This document shows, in pieces, positions 17,153-28,858 of a stretch of 64,000 bases of DNA (position 1 is its first letter; every line of letters begins with the position of its first letter). The notes under the pieces are model-generated. The model was not told the origin of the DNA. It did not search any database and saw nothing but the letters and a program-made list of their open reading frames with translations. Source of the DNA: Agarophyton chilense (lineage: Eukaryota > Rhodophyta > Florideophyceae > Gracilariales > Gracilariaceae); contig JARGXX010000095.1 of assembly GCA_030374765.1 (NCBI GenBank), positions 2,480,001 to 2,544,000 of the forward strand. Reading direction: 5' to 3'. Position numbers and translations under genes: made by a program.

Positions 17153-18145
17153 TCATTTCGTCAGGCCATGTATCGTGTATTCAATCTGGGTCGTCCATGG
17201 CTCGGTCACATAGGGTAAATCAAAGTATATCGTCATCATCGGCGGCCAGAGCTTCTTCATTCGTGGTAAATGTAAGTGCGCGTTCGCTTTCATGTTGTGT
17301 ATGCTCTTCTGGGAGATCACTTCGAAGTCATATTCGTGTGGGCTGATTCTCCGACAAATCAAGCGGCCTGAGAGTTCTGAGACAGTAAAAAGCCATTGTA
17401 GGGAGCAGTGATTTTTGTAAACAGAAAAATTATACACTGATGAGAAAAGAAAGGATGGTAGAGAAGGCCAATAAAAAGGCGTGATACTCTTTTTCTGACA
17501 CGGAGTACTTAACATCATAGAAATTCAGCGAAGAGGATCAATAACCGATAGGTTTCCGTTCTCCATCAGAATTTGTCTGAGAGAAGGAAATATCTACTTG
17601 ATAGGAACTGGCGTCTGTGTCCACTGCAACTGGTAGACCGGGGCTCAGCAACGATAAAAACGGTGGTGATGTGACGCCCACAATAATAGAAATAAAAGCT
17701 TCTCTCAGTGACGAACGTGAAGGGTTCTAAATTATGTGATTGACCTTTCCGAAAAATCGCGTTGAAGAGACTGCAATGTTCGCACAATTCGGTATAAACC
17801 ATAGGCAGACGTTGATTAATCCCAGAATAAAACTTCGTTCCTTCTGAGTCACAGGTCCTATTTCTTGGCGAAGCGATTTCACTCGAGCTTCCTCGATAAT
17901 CACCTGTCCAGAACAAATAATGCGACCCATATACTTGAAATTTTCCATAAAGAAGTTCCATTTCCCTAATTTAAGGGTTATTTCCGGTTCATGTAACGTG
18001 GTAAAAATGTCCCTGACGTTAATCAGGTGGTCCACCAGAATATCTGAGAAAACTATGGTATCGCCCAGATAGACGAGGCATTTATGTCACTTAAAACGGG
18101 CTGTTAGGATATCCAGAGCACTCTGAAAGGCAGCGCGGACATATG
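17153..18145 (-). pseudogene. Element D pol remnant: reverse transcriptase 3' part and RNase H
   Basis: Read on the minus strand, the segment next to element A gives V-R-A-A-F-Q, then SALDIL, then a TGA where the other copies have Trp, then CLVYLGDTIVFSD, where the catalytic YLDD has become YLGD. It continues with the thumb (HLINVRDIF, KYMGRII, TQKERSFILGLINVCLWFIPN). After frameshifts, the RNase H end is visible at about 17270-17430 (NHCSLQWL, SGRL, EYDFEV). Both the catalytic change and the frame breaks show that it is inactive. Confidence 0.7.
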
Positions 18146-18753
18146 TGTAGTATTCGACACCTTCGGATAGCCGATGCATATTTTTCTTCGTCTGAGTACG
18201 ATGATACTCAAATAAGGCTGTTACTGGATGGATTGAGTTATGAGCGGCATTTCGCAGAGTCTGTTTGTTTCACATGTGAGTTAGCTTGCAATGGCGCATG
18301 TTGTGGATGGCCACGAGGAATGTAAGTCTACCTTTCATAGACAGAAGCCCATTAGAGCCGATTACCTTTTACTGTGAAGGGATTAACTGGCTCACCAAGT
18401 TTTATATCAAGATATTACTTTGTGGCCTTCACCTCTGTGTACAGTACAAATAGTACTGAGGTGGGCGCCAACTCCAAAGTAAAGGAGACAAAAACGGGTT
18501 CACAACTGGCCTTTTCCTTGTTCAGGATTCCTTGACAGGAGATCCGGACAAGCTTCAACAAGTAGTTCTCCGTTCAAAAACGACCCTAGTCTATCAACCA
18601 CCCTCATTAGCGAGGGGGTCTTTACAACCCCCACTTTCTAGCTCGCTAGTTCTGTAGCTATATCACTCCCTTTTCCCTTCTCCACAATCACTCCTTTCGG
18701 CAGTCCGAACGCTGTCGCGGGTGTCTGCTCTCTCCGTTAGAGAGGATACTACA
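18146..18753 (+). repeat. 5' LTR of element A
   Basis: A 608-bp LTR starting TGTAGTATTCGAC and ending GGATACTACA, with terminal inverted bases TGTAGTAT/ATACTACA. It shares long blocks with the LTRs of element B, such as the end segment GTGTCTGCTCTCTCCGTTAG, and with its own 3' partner at 28859. Confidence 0.85.
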
Positions 18754-18755
18754 AG

Positions 18756-18772
18756 TCGTCTCCGACTTAGAA
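18756..18772 (+). other. putative primer binding site of element A
   Basis: TCGTCTCCGACTTAGAA starts two bases after the LTR. It corresponds to TGGTCTCCCGACTTAGAA in element B, so the same primer was probably used; the copy here has mutated. Confidence 0.5.
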
Positions 18773-18967
18773 ACACTTTGGTTGGCTACTCCAAATACTT
18801 CGCACCTATAACGTGGAATCGATACGGATATTAGACTCGAAAGTGGAACAAAATCTCGTAAGTGACTTTCGAACACTTCCTGCCATTACGAAATTGCAGT
18901 AGTTGACGACGCTGTCGTATTATGGGATACCATAACTATTTCGACCCCGAACTTTGGATTTGTTCAG

Positions 18968-21110
18968 AGTGCCGAAAACTAGAAGCCAGTCTAGTACTGG
19001 TGTCCCGGATCCGTTAGACCCAAGCCCAAAACTGAGGCTGGCCTCATCTACCGAAGCAGGCGCTCGACTGTACCGACAGGCAAAGAACCGCTCTCGCTTT
19101 GGGACTGATGGACGAGATCTCTCGGATGTCCCTGCACCCGTGGAATTGTCGATCGCGCCTCCAACGGATGCACCTATGGCCCCTGCTTAACCTAGTGCTC
19201 AAAAGGCTACGGGTTTTATTGAGAAAGATGATTTACGCGCCAAAGTGCTTCGTCTCAGATTTGAGTCGAATGCCTACTGTGTGCGGGTCTTTGGATTAGG
19301 ATCAGAATCGCAAATACCGAAGAAGTCGAGCCCCCTCAAAAGGAGCAAGTTTTACTCGCACGTCGAGGAGAGAAGGAACAAATGTCCATGATTTTGAAAG
19401 CTCTGATAAAGTACTTACACCAGCTAAGAAAAAGGCACAGTAATGCTCCGGAGGCTTTATCAGGCCTGACCGGTGACGTGGAGGACGTCCTCACTCGAGT
19501 TAAACTTCGTCGGTAACGCCTGAAGGCGGTGGTGAATGCGCAAACTGCAAACTGCTGCTACCCCACTAGTTATAAAGAAGGATGAAACCTCTTTGAGGGG
19601 AGATCGCTCGAAGAAATCGAAAACGAAATCGAAGAAACGTAAGAAGAGACGGTTCAAACCGGAAACAAGCGATAATTCGTCAGATTTGGAGGATGACAAC
19701 TCCAGTTCGGACGATTTTGATTATTCAGATACCTCTGATGACGACTCTAGTGACGATGATCATCGCAGCTCTCGTTCTAGAAAGAGGAACAAGTCTACAT
19801 GGTTAATAAGGAAGAAAGGCGTTAGGTAAAAGCGGCTGAAGCCCCTTCCTTGTACGAATCCCTTATATCGGAAGGTCCTAGACAATAGGTATTACCGCCT
19901 ATAGAAAAGAGGATAGAACCGATCCGGTCGTGAAACAGCTAAATTTAAGGACCACATCAACCGGTCAAGGATTGGACTGAATGATCTAGTCTTCGATGGC
20001 AGAACCCCTATTCTCTTCATCGAGTTCCTTACTCGTTTCGTTGCCAAGGCGGATACGCTCGAAATGAGGGAACCCCAAGCTTGGGTTTCACTGCCCCACT
20101 TCTTCGTAGGTTTTGCGTCATAGCAATAATGTTCCGTTTGTGGATCCCTAACAGCCGCCGACGGTGGTGTAAGATCTTAGACGGAAGCAGTACAGTACTT
20201 ACTGGGAAGCTATGCGACGTCCAACGCAATCCGACAGGCTAACCTGGATCTTCGTAATGTGACCCAAAAACCTGGTGAAGAAGAAGCAGATAACAGCTCG
20301 AGGTTTAATAAAACCGCCACTCGCTGTAGAATCTTTCATTCAACCGAAGATATGGTTACGAGTACTTCGTTCATCTACGGACTAGATCCCAATATCAAGT
20401 CTCTACTGGCTCGAATTCGAGAGAAGATGCTGAAACCTCCGTTCTGGGGTTGGTTCAGTTTGCCCAAGCTGAAGGTGACGCGGTGAGAGCTCGCCGAGTT
20501 ACGCGTCACACCACGAAACTTGGTTCATCCAAGGCAGAGGAGCCACGCAAAAAACCGCGAAATCCGCTCCCAATGTGTTACATCTGCAATCTCCTGTAGA
20601 CTCACGAGAGTTCTCGTTCAGTAGATATGATGACCAATCGCAGCACGATGTTGTCCACTTAATAGATTATCAGCAGTCTTCAGTGCTCACAGACGAGCTA
20701 CCTCATTAGAAGTCAAAGGATGAAGAATCCGTCATGGCTATGGAGGGCAGACATTCAATATATCGTGCATATAGGGTTCACCCAGAGGGAGGGTTTAAGA
20801 ATGGAAAACCCGGATGGGTGGAAACTCGGGTTGCATATTGATCCCAGGCGAGGACAGCAATACGCCGAGAAGCGTTAAAATGCTACCTGTGTTACGGTCG
20901 TCATCATCTGTAGGCAAAATGTACAACTCCTGCTAAGTATTTCATGCTCGTTCTCACGAATTATGAAGCCCTCTCGGAGGCGGGAAGACACCGAGTGCCG
21001 GCCGGTACTCGCTGGAGAGTAAAAAAATGGCATAGCTACAGCCCCAGACATCAATCTGGGGCCCAAGTGGTTCAAACCCCGTAAGCACCGCAGTCAAACC
21101 CGCCATGTGG
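18968..21110 (+). pseudogene. Element A gag remnant
   Basis: Frames collinear with the gag of element B. First comes a 72-residue Ser/Pro/Arg-rich leader ending in a stop (SQSSTG, RLASSTEAGARLYRQA, RDLSDVPAPV). Then follow a coiled-coil region, a Lys-rich then Asp/Ser-rich tract (19536-19800), the capsid-like region (about 19900-20500; HLPHF-type and IRQA.LDLR segments) and a zinc knuckle CYLCYGRHHL near 20881, in which a TAG interrupts the C-x2-C-x4-H-x4-C motif. Many stops and frameshifts make it non-functional. Confidence 0.7.
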
Positions 21111-21289
21111 CAGTACCGCCCCTAGAGCGAAGGAAACGAATCAGTCGGAAAACTAAGTGAGGGAACCCCAAGGGAGTCGGTCCTAGGCCGCACTGTAGTA
21201 CCAAGTAGGGAGAACTCGCTTCCCTGTTCTCACACTTGGAGTCCAAATATCTTGATGAGGACTCATCACATTCTGTCGAGCGGGTTGAA

Positions 21290-24200
21290 TCCGTACGTTG
21301 GAAAGCAAGTACAGATTGAATGTGAACTTGAACGCCCATGGCGACGCTACGTTTGTCCGTCGAAACTAAAGAACTTCATTATGATAATGCAGAAAAGGAA
21401 CTATAAAGTTTACGCCGACATTGGGTCGGATAACCATTTATTAACCCACCACTTGACCGAACTTTATTCGGATCTCCGAACTATCAGCATCAGATATGGA
21501 ACATATCCGCTACGGTCCGCTGCAAGATATCCGGGATGCTAACAGGGATTCAATGCGAACACTTGGAACAGTGAGGCTGCTCGTTCGACTCGAACACTTT
21601 TTAGTGATGGTAAGGTTTATTGTCTGCAAATCGCTCGCTGCAACAGTTATTCTAGGATGTAAATACTGCGACAAGTTCATTGAATCAATCCCCTCCCCCG
21701 TGGACGACTAGTCACGCTTGTCGATGGCTCAACGGTGCCGATAGTGCGAAGATCACAACCGAGAGTCTACACAGCATCTCCACTTCCGCCCTCAATGAAA
21801 TACGAGTTGGCTCGTGGTCGTACATCACCGAGTATTTGCGTGTTAAATTTTTCAATAGTGAGGGTTCAATCCCAAATCTGGGTACGATTCATAACAGAAC
21901 GACACGGTCTCGTAACAATAGAGCCCCTTATCGCTACGTAGGAGCATCGACAATTACTTGCCGGGAATGGAATTGTCCAAATTGAACCGTATAAGCCTTT
22001 CCGGATACTTTTCAGTAACTTTACCGATAAGGACTATCGTTCACCGAAGAATCAGACTGTTGCCGCTTCTCTGCCGCACCCCACAATAGTATTCACGACT
22101 CATGTCTCTAGAGCAGAAGTGATAGGGCTTATGTAAGTCTCACAAGAATCAGAAAATGTTATGGAGGGTCCTAGAGAACAGTCCCAAACGACAGAAGAAT
22201 AAGAAAGACCCAGATCAGCTGGTAGAAGAGCTCACTATTTCTCACGCTCCCGCTAAATACCATGAAAGAATCATACAAATGCTGAAAAACTATGTCTCTA
22301 TGTGGAGTGGAAAACTAGAAGAGGTCTCCGCTACAAAACATCGAATCGATGTTATCCCGGGACCTCGTCTCGTTTCCCAGCCATCATACAGAGCAGGCCC
22401 AAGTACTCGTCAGATCAATAAAGAAAATGTAGCCAAGATGTCGGAAGGAAGAGTCGTCGAAGCAGCTCAATCTGCCTGGGCCTCACCAGTGGCGATAGTA
22501 CCGAAACCCGACGGTTCTTGAAGGTTTTCTTTTGAGTACAGAAAACTGAATCAAGTAAGAATATGAGATAAATACCCGCTTCCTCACATGGACTATTTAA
22601 TAGACAGCCTAGGCGAAGCAAGCGTGTTTACCACGCTTGTCGCCAGAACTGGTTAATGGAAGGTTCCTGTAGCCGAAAAAGACCAGGATAAGAGTACATT
22701 TGTATGCCAATCTAGATTGTACCGTTTCAAGCGGATGCCATTCAGACTAACCAATGACACCGCGACTTTCCAGTGCACTCTGGATATATTACTTTCCAAG
22801 TATGTATGGAAAACAAGTCTATTCTAATTGGATGACATCATAATCTTCTCACAAAATATAGAGAGTCATTTGAAACATGTGGAGAAAACCTCAAAGCGCT
22901 GCAGATAGCCGGTATAGCCTTGAAGATCAAGAAGTGTTAATGGTTCGCTAATACGGTGAAGTACTTGGGACAAATAATGAAGCCCGGTCAGCTTTCAATC
23001 CATGAAGCTCCAACGGCGGCTGTCCACGAAGCGCGACCGCCGTCTACACAGACCCAACTGCGATCCTCTCAGGGAGTATGTACCGTCTATCGACTTTTCA
23101 TACACCACTAATCGCACGTTTCTGTTCCAATGAACGCATTGTTGCCTGAAGAACTACATGTTCGGTTCAAATAATTCGTACCGGCCACACACGAAGCCTT
23201 CGAGACTCCGAAAACGAGTATTACTACGGTTCCAATCTTGGCAGTACCCAAACCCAACCTCTCCTACTCCGTGGAGACAGACTCCAGTGAGTATGAGGTA
23301 GGGAGTGGCCTGTTTCAGACACATTTGGACTATCAAAGAAAACCAATCGGTTACTGGTCAATACCGCTGAACATTGCAGAGAAGAACTACTCCGTTTTAG
23401 AAAAGGAATGCCTTGCAGTAGTTAGGGCTTTGATTCCTTTGTGACCCTACCTTCAGGGAGAGAATTTGACCGTCAATACGGATCAGTCATCCTTGCGATC
23501 GTTATTCTTTATAACTGACTTTCCAGTAAGATTAACACGTTGGCATCTGCGCCTATTAGAATTCAATTTAGAAGTTAAGTACAAGGAAGGATCAGCTACC
23601 ATCCAAGCAGCCGCTTTATCGCAATGGTACACCTTGGGAAAAACCCACGGAGAAATCGATTACGATATATATAATGTTTCTCAATGGGGATAAAGAACGA
23701 TGACGAGGAACTTTTATATAAAAAAAGAGGAAATTACTCTCAATTGGACCCTCTAATGGCCATCCGCGGATGGAAACCGCCTGATCAACTCGAGCGTATC
23801 TCGATCAATTAGCTCCTGGTTGAGCAACTGACAGAGAAGTTCTCGGCGGCGATACGCTCTCACCATAACGGGAGGGGAGAGGATCTACTCTTTTCGCTCA
23901 ATTCAAGAGGTATCTTTCTCAGTCATGTCGAGAAACATGATCAGATCGTGTTTTTGCAAGCTTTGAAGAGTCTTTTACTCTATTATGCTCAGTATGCAAA
24001 GCTACTGGACACCCAGGGGGAACGTAACGGTTTATGAATCTTAGGAGAGACTTTGATTGGCCAACAATGGCAATGGACTGCCTTTTCACCGTGAGAACAT
24101 TCCAAAAGTGTGCGATTAATCGCGTGAAACTCTATAAGAAGGGAGAGAAGATGGCCTTGTTTCCGACAAAGACTTCTTTACAGTTCGTTAGTATTGATAT

Positions 24201-26760
24201 ATTTGGAGAGCCAACTCGTTCCAAAAGAGGCTATCGCCATCTATTGGTAATTACGGATCGATTCTCCAAACTCGTACAGACTGTACCGTTGAAGAGCATA
24301 GCCACCTCAAAAATAGCTCAAGCTCTCATCAAACACTGGGTGTACGTGTACGGGCCGCCGGAGAATCTGGCATCAGATAATTTAGAGCAGTTTGTGGCTA
24401 GGTTCTTTCAGAATGTATGTATAATTATTGGTATAAAGAACGTATTTACAACGACCTACGACCCTCAATGTTATGGTCAAGTGAAACGCTACAATCGCAC
24501 GTTATAGCCGCTCTTCGGCACTACATTGCAGATCATCCGAAGAAAGGCGAAATGTACACCGACACACTCTGTTATGCGTACAACTCGCAGGTGCATACGT
24601 CTACAAAGACGAGTCCATTCGATCTCGTGATATCACGTAGCCCTCCGCCCTCACCGATGAGGTTAGACGAAGTTGACGAAGAGAAGCTGATACCTGCGAA
24701 GAACCATCTGAAATGGAGAGACGACCTGAAGACAAGAACAGATCAAGCGGATCGATAGTTAAGAAAAACGCAAGCTCTTTACAAACGTAACTCGGACGCC
24801 CATCGGCGAACACAAATGTCATATCTCCAGATAGAATGATACGCTTTTGTTTGCGTAGAACGACCTGAAAAGAAGGATGGACCGCGTCAAAAGTTGCTGC
24901 CGGTAGCATCCGGACCTTTCCAGATAATGGAAGTCACACACGACACTGTGGTTCTGACGACAGGAGAAGAACTCGAACATTTTTCGATAGATCTCGTTAA
25001 CACAGCACCATAACAGGACGTGGAAGGTCAGGAAGCTGGAAGAAGAAGCTCTGCAGTGCATCATGATCGAGAGCTACCCGTGGACTCACAGAATGGCCCG
25101 TTGCCAGTGGCACACAACGCTGAAAAGGTCCATGATCTCCCATCGAGCGCAGGAACGATATCGAATGACGGCATTCCTGTGAAGAAGCGATGAAAACGGT
25201 TCAGCCCTGTAAGCCGCCGGGCCCTGAAGGATCTTGCAGATGACATGTGGACGGGTCGAACTCAAGTGGACTCATGTAGATTACTAATTTATTTTAATTA
25301 GTTTAATAGATTAGCATTACAGTGCCAGGGAGATCCCAGCGCCTCGCCAGTACTATTTACTTGGCTCGAGTGACGCTTCTCCCTTGGAGTACGATAGGCA
25401 CCGTTAGGATACTAAATAACCTCCTTTGGTATATTAGTTCCACCCTTTGGTCTTCAAGCCATCGTTTCCGTAGCTCCAACCTGTAGGACTACGCAGTAAA
25501 CGCCAGCCATTGCACCAAGTACTCTGGGAATGCTACCGTCAAGGATTCAAACCTTAGGACCCGCTCTACCGCGATGTCACCGGTCGAGACCTGTACGCTG
25601 ACTTAACCCTTCATTGCGTTACAATTTCTCCGAAAAAATGAAACACGTTCCATAGTAAGAGCCAGGATTCTACAGTACATGAGAGCAAGAAAAATATTTT
25701 TAATTTCTGCTCGGTCATATTCGGTTCTTAAGCGACTAATAACTCGCTGTTACCCGTTCAGGGCGAACTGGCAAGCCGAATACTACTCGCTGAACCATCG
25801 CGTTTGTCAACCAACGGTAAAGAAGAAGGCAAAGAGAAGGATACAACTCAAGTAGTGGTGGATGAATCTTCGCCTGAACCTTCAGTAAAGAAGCCTTGTG
25901 TGGCTGAGAACCCTAAGAAGGGCCGAAGGCTTATGGAACGTGAAGAAAATGGGTAACCGTAGATCAACTAGTATGGAATCGGAAGCCCAAAGCGGCACTG
26001 CAGTGGCAGAACAGCGCCTTGAGCTTCCCGACGAGACTGCTCAGAAAAATTCTAAAACGGCAGGGAGTTCCCAAGTACCCTCTCAGGAGGTTCAAAGAAA
26101 TTGGTATTTGGTGCTTCGCCATCACTAAATGACCATGTATGAGATGATATGAAGGCAGTGGAAATGCGTGTATTTTTGATGATCAGCTTTGCTGCCATTT
26201 CGTGTCGGTGACAAGTTAACAATTCAATCTTTGAATTGTCAGACAGAGTGACACTGTATGAAGATGACAACTTGGATTATGAAGTCATCCTTAGCAGTAT
26301 GAAGTTCAGCAGACCTCCTGCTATGTAATAGGTCTATGGGAACTGGATTTACGCTTTTATGAAGGTTTTACGTGAATCAGGAATTAGTATATATAGAGAC
26401 AAGAAAGTAAACTATCGGTGTGTCTCACCAAGTGCCTTCAGAACAAAAAAAAATCGGTTATTAACGAAAGAAACTATAACGTTGAACCATCCAGCATGGA
26501 ACACTCTTGTTCTAGTACGATGCATTACAAACCGGTGGAACGGGGTTTTGAGCAATCCGCCGATGCGTTGAAAAATTCCAAAAAGTACGTCATGGAACGC
26601 ATTATAGATTACGGCGAGAGTGAAAAAACATACAAATTACTGTATCGCGTCTGTTGGTACGGTTTTTCTTGAAATAGTGGATACATAGGAGCCTATTACG
26701 CATATTTCGCGTTCGCAGGTCGTGCTTCATCATCGACACATTTGACATTCACTCCCTGTG
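21290..26760 (+). pseudogene. Element A pro-pol remnant with chromodomain
   Basis: A protease-like region at about 21290-21710 has lost its DTG but keeps V-x-L-G-C-K-Y-C-D-K-F. Reverse transcriptase runs from about 22156; a TAA precedes LDD in place of the Tyr of YLDD (about 22825). RNase H lies at about 23230-23690. The integrase core at 24034-24640 has ISID and ASDN, but the catalytic Glu is Lys (GQVKRYN). A GPY/F module follows at about 24885-25010 (ASGPFQIMEVTHDTVVL). A spacer of about 1.5 kb, partly open, precedes a chromodomain at about 26577-26675 (KYVMERIIDYGES, LLYRVCWYGFS). Every module carries stops or frameshifts. Confidence 0.7.
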
Positions 26761-27123
26761 GAGATTGATATGGCAGTGATGAGTTGCTTAAACGCACTAT
26801 CGCAGATTCACTGGTGACTCATTTTCATTTCAGGGGAAGTGAGGACCATGAAAGAAGAAGACGAAGATCAGAACACTCAGAGAAAAAAAAAGCATTGGGT
26901 TTACGAAGAAGAGGATTAAAGGAGGCAAAAGTAACAGTTTTACAAGGTCACCTCAAGGGTGTTGATGAGATCTAGAAACTATGGAGCCTAATAATAAGGT
27001 CACTCGCTGGTATGCTTATGCAGCATTGCACGAAGCTCCTCACGATCCTTCTGGAGCTGGGCTTCGGAAAAGCCTGCATCCGAGAGGAATTGCCTCAAAG
27101 AACCCAAGGAAGGATCCTCTGCA

Positions 27124-28800
27124 TCAGTCGGTTGCTGGGAGAACCCTATGATAATGCGTAGGTTGGGGAATTGAGCCCATCACGGGCTGAGAAGCCCTGA
27201 CAGGCGAAATAACCACCGCAGGCGCAGTAATGGATAGCTCTGGTTCATCCTCGAAATCGATATCCTCATCCCCACCCGGACCTTCTTCGTACTCTTGAAC
27301 CGCGAATTCGGAAGGTGTCGATTCATAGATATAAACCGTACGTTGATTTAAAGGGATTTCCCTGGGATTCGCATAAACATCGTGAGCCTTATCAGACGTG
27401 ATCAGCTGTCGATTCCAACGGTTGTACCATACACAGTCTCCAGCATTGTCTGTGCGACCCGGCGAGTGATCTTCTTGTCGCCCCCGTGTGCCTCTCGCTG
27501 ATTGCTTTAATGAAACTACATCCCAGTCGATACTGTCGATCAAGTCCATCAAGAATAGCAACTCGTCGTCCATAGCCCGTGAGCCCAACACCAGGGAGAG
27601 GTATAGCTGCCTCTCATTTTCTCCCGCAGTTGGCGAAATGTACCACACAAAAAAGGTGTCGTATGCATCCCAGAGGATATAGACTGCCATCTTGGCGATA
27701 AACTTGAAAAACACTACCATCCAGTTCCTCGAGAATGGCTCGTCGATTTAGGCAGAACAAATAAAGGTAATGGCCGCAGGGAAATCCACAGGACATCCAC
27801 GACGACTCTCGATCGCCGCCCGATGTTCTGGAATCGCTACATAATGCCCGACGCGAGCATTCCGCCTAACTCGATCGATTTTGATCATTTAATAAGGGAC
27901 CAAGTACCCCGAACGGGATCTCTTGCGTCGTTCCCAACGGATATCATCCCAATAGAAAATATCCCGCTTGTGGAGGAAACGTAAATCCGCTCGAAGCAAT
28001 TGCCGACGGGAGCAAAGTGCCGCGTGGCGCACAGAGCGTTTACCACGCCACTCTTCGACATCGACTTAATATAATACATTTATATGAGAGTATCCTACGC
28101 CGTGGGTACGAGCCATTCAGGTATCCAGGTTCAAATCCTCCGTAAGAAAGACCGTGCTGATAAAACGGCGCAGACGTTGGTAAATCAGCTTAGTGAACCA
28201 AGTTCGGGCTTCTTCCCAACTTTTATTTGTATATCGCGCAGCCGCGTTGACCGGCAGGGCACACTGAATCGGCCAATCGTGAATTTGAATCGCGACATGC
28301 GGCAGACCATCGGGAAGGTACCCGCTAAAGACGGACTGTCCGATCAACGCGTTCTCTCGAAGAGAAACTGAGTCGAACCAGGGAGCTTGAGCGAAAATAT
28401 CCCCATCGTAGAATGGGTCTCGTCCAACCCAGTCCGATGGATGCTAGTAACTGCGTTGAGCACGACGAGATGGATCTCGAATGAAACCGACAGGAGATAC
28501 GTAAGCCACTTTCGGCATGAGGCCAGAAGCAGAAGATTCCAACGGTAGAAAATGAAATCCGACGCGCGGAACCGGAAACAATCGGAACGCAGAAAGAAAA
28601 GCGGATTGCGAGTTGACTCCCCTGCTAGCCTAAGCACCCTTTGGTGGCGCATTCCCATTGTTGGAGGCGTAGGGAGTATTCGGGTTCATCGGTGAAAGAT
28701 TAGAAACAGACTGGTTTGAATCGTCTAAGAGCTTGTTGAACTTTAAGTAGGAAGTTGTTCGTGGGGACGGAGAAAATTCGGAAGACTGATGCATCATGCT
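27124..28800 (-). pseudogene. Antisense accessory frame of element A
   Basis: Minus-strand counterpart of the intact 608-residue antisense protein of element B, conserved over nearly its whole length but broken. The open C-terminal 198 codons (27124-27720) contain MAVYILWDAYDTFFVWYISPT, HSPGRTDNAGDCVWY, RQLITS and an acidic tail. The N-terminal half (28117-28660) shows RDPSRRAQRSY, APWF, GYLPDGLPHVAI and FTKLIYQRLRRFISTV. In between, two in-frame stops (near 27745 and 27890) and frameshifts interrupt it. The pattern of differences from B favours third codon positions, so the frame was once under selection. Confidence 0.75.
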
Positions 28801-28848
28801 GGCCGAGAATGTAAAGACCTGTTCCGCCGCTCGTGCTTTGCTCTTAAC

Positions 28849-28856
28849 GAGGGGGA
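28849..28856 (+). other. polypurine tract of element A
   Basis: GAGGGGGA, followed within two bases by the 3' LTR start TGTAGG. The same TTAACGAGGGGG context precedes the 3' LTR of element B, which supports its role as plus-strand primer. Confidence 0.65.
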
Positions 28857-28858
28857 TG

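Larger units (their letters stand above)
16218..18145 (-). mobile_element. Ty3/gypsy element D, 3' part (split by element A)
   Basis: This is the 3' half of a decayed minus-strand retroelement. It holds the end of reverse transcriptase, an RNase H remnant and, on the opposite strand, the antisense accessory frame. The integrase is missing, apparently by deletion between about 16.8 and 17.1 kb. The right boundary is exact: element A begins at 18146, and the reading frame of the D reverse transcriptase resumes after element A at 29819. Confidence 0.75.
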
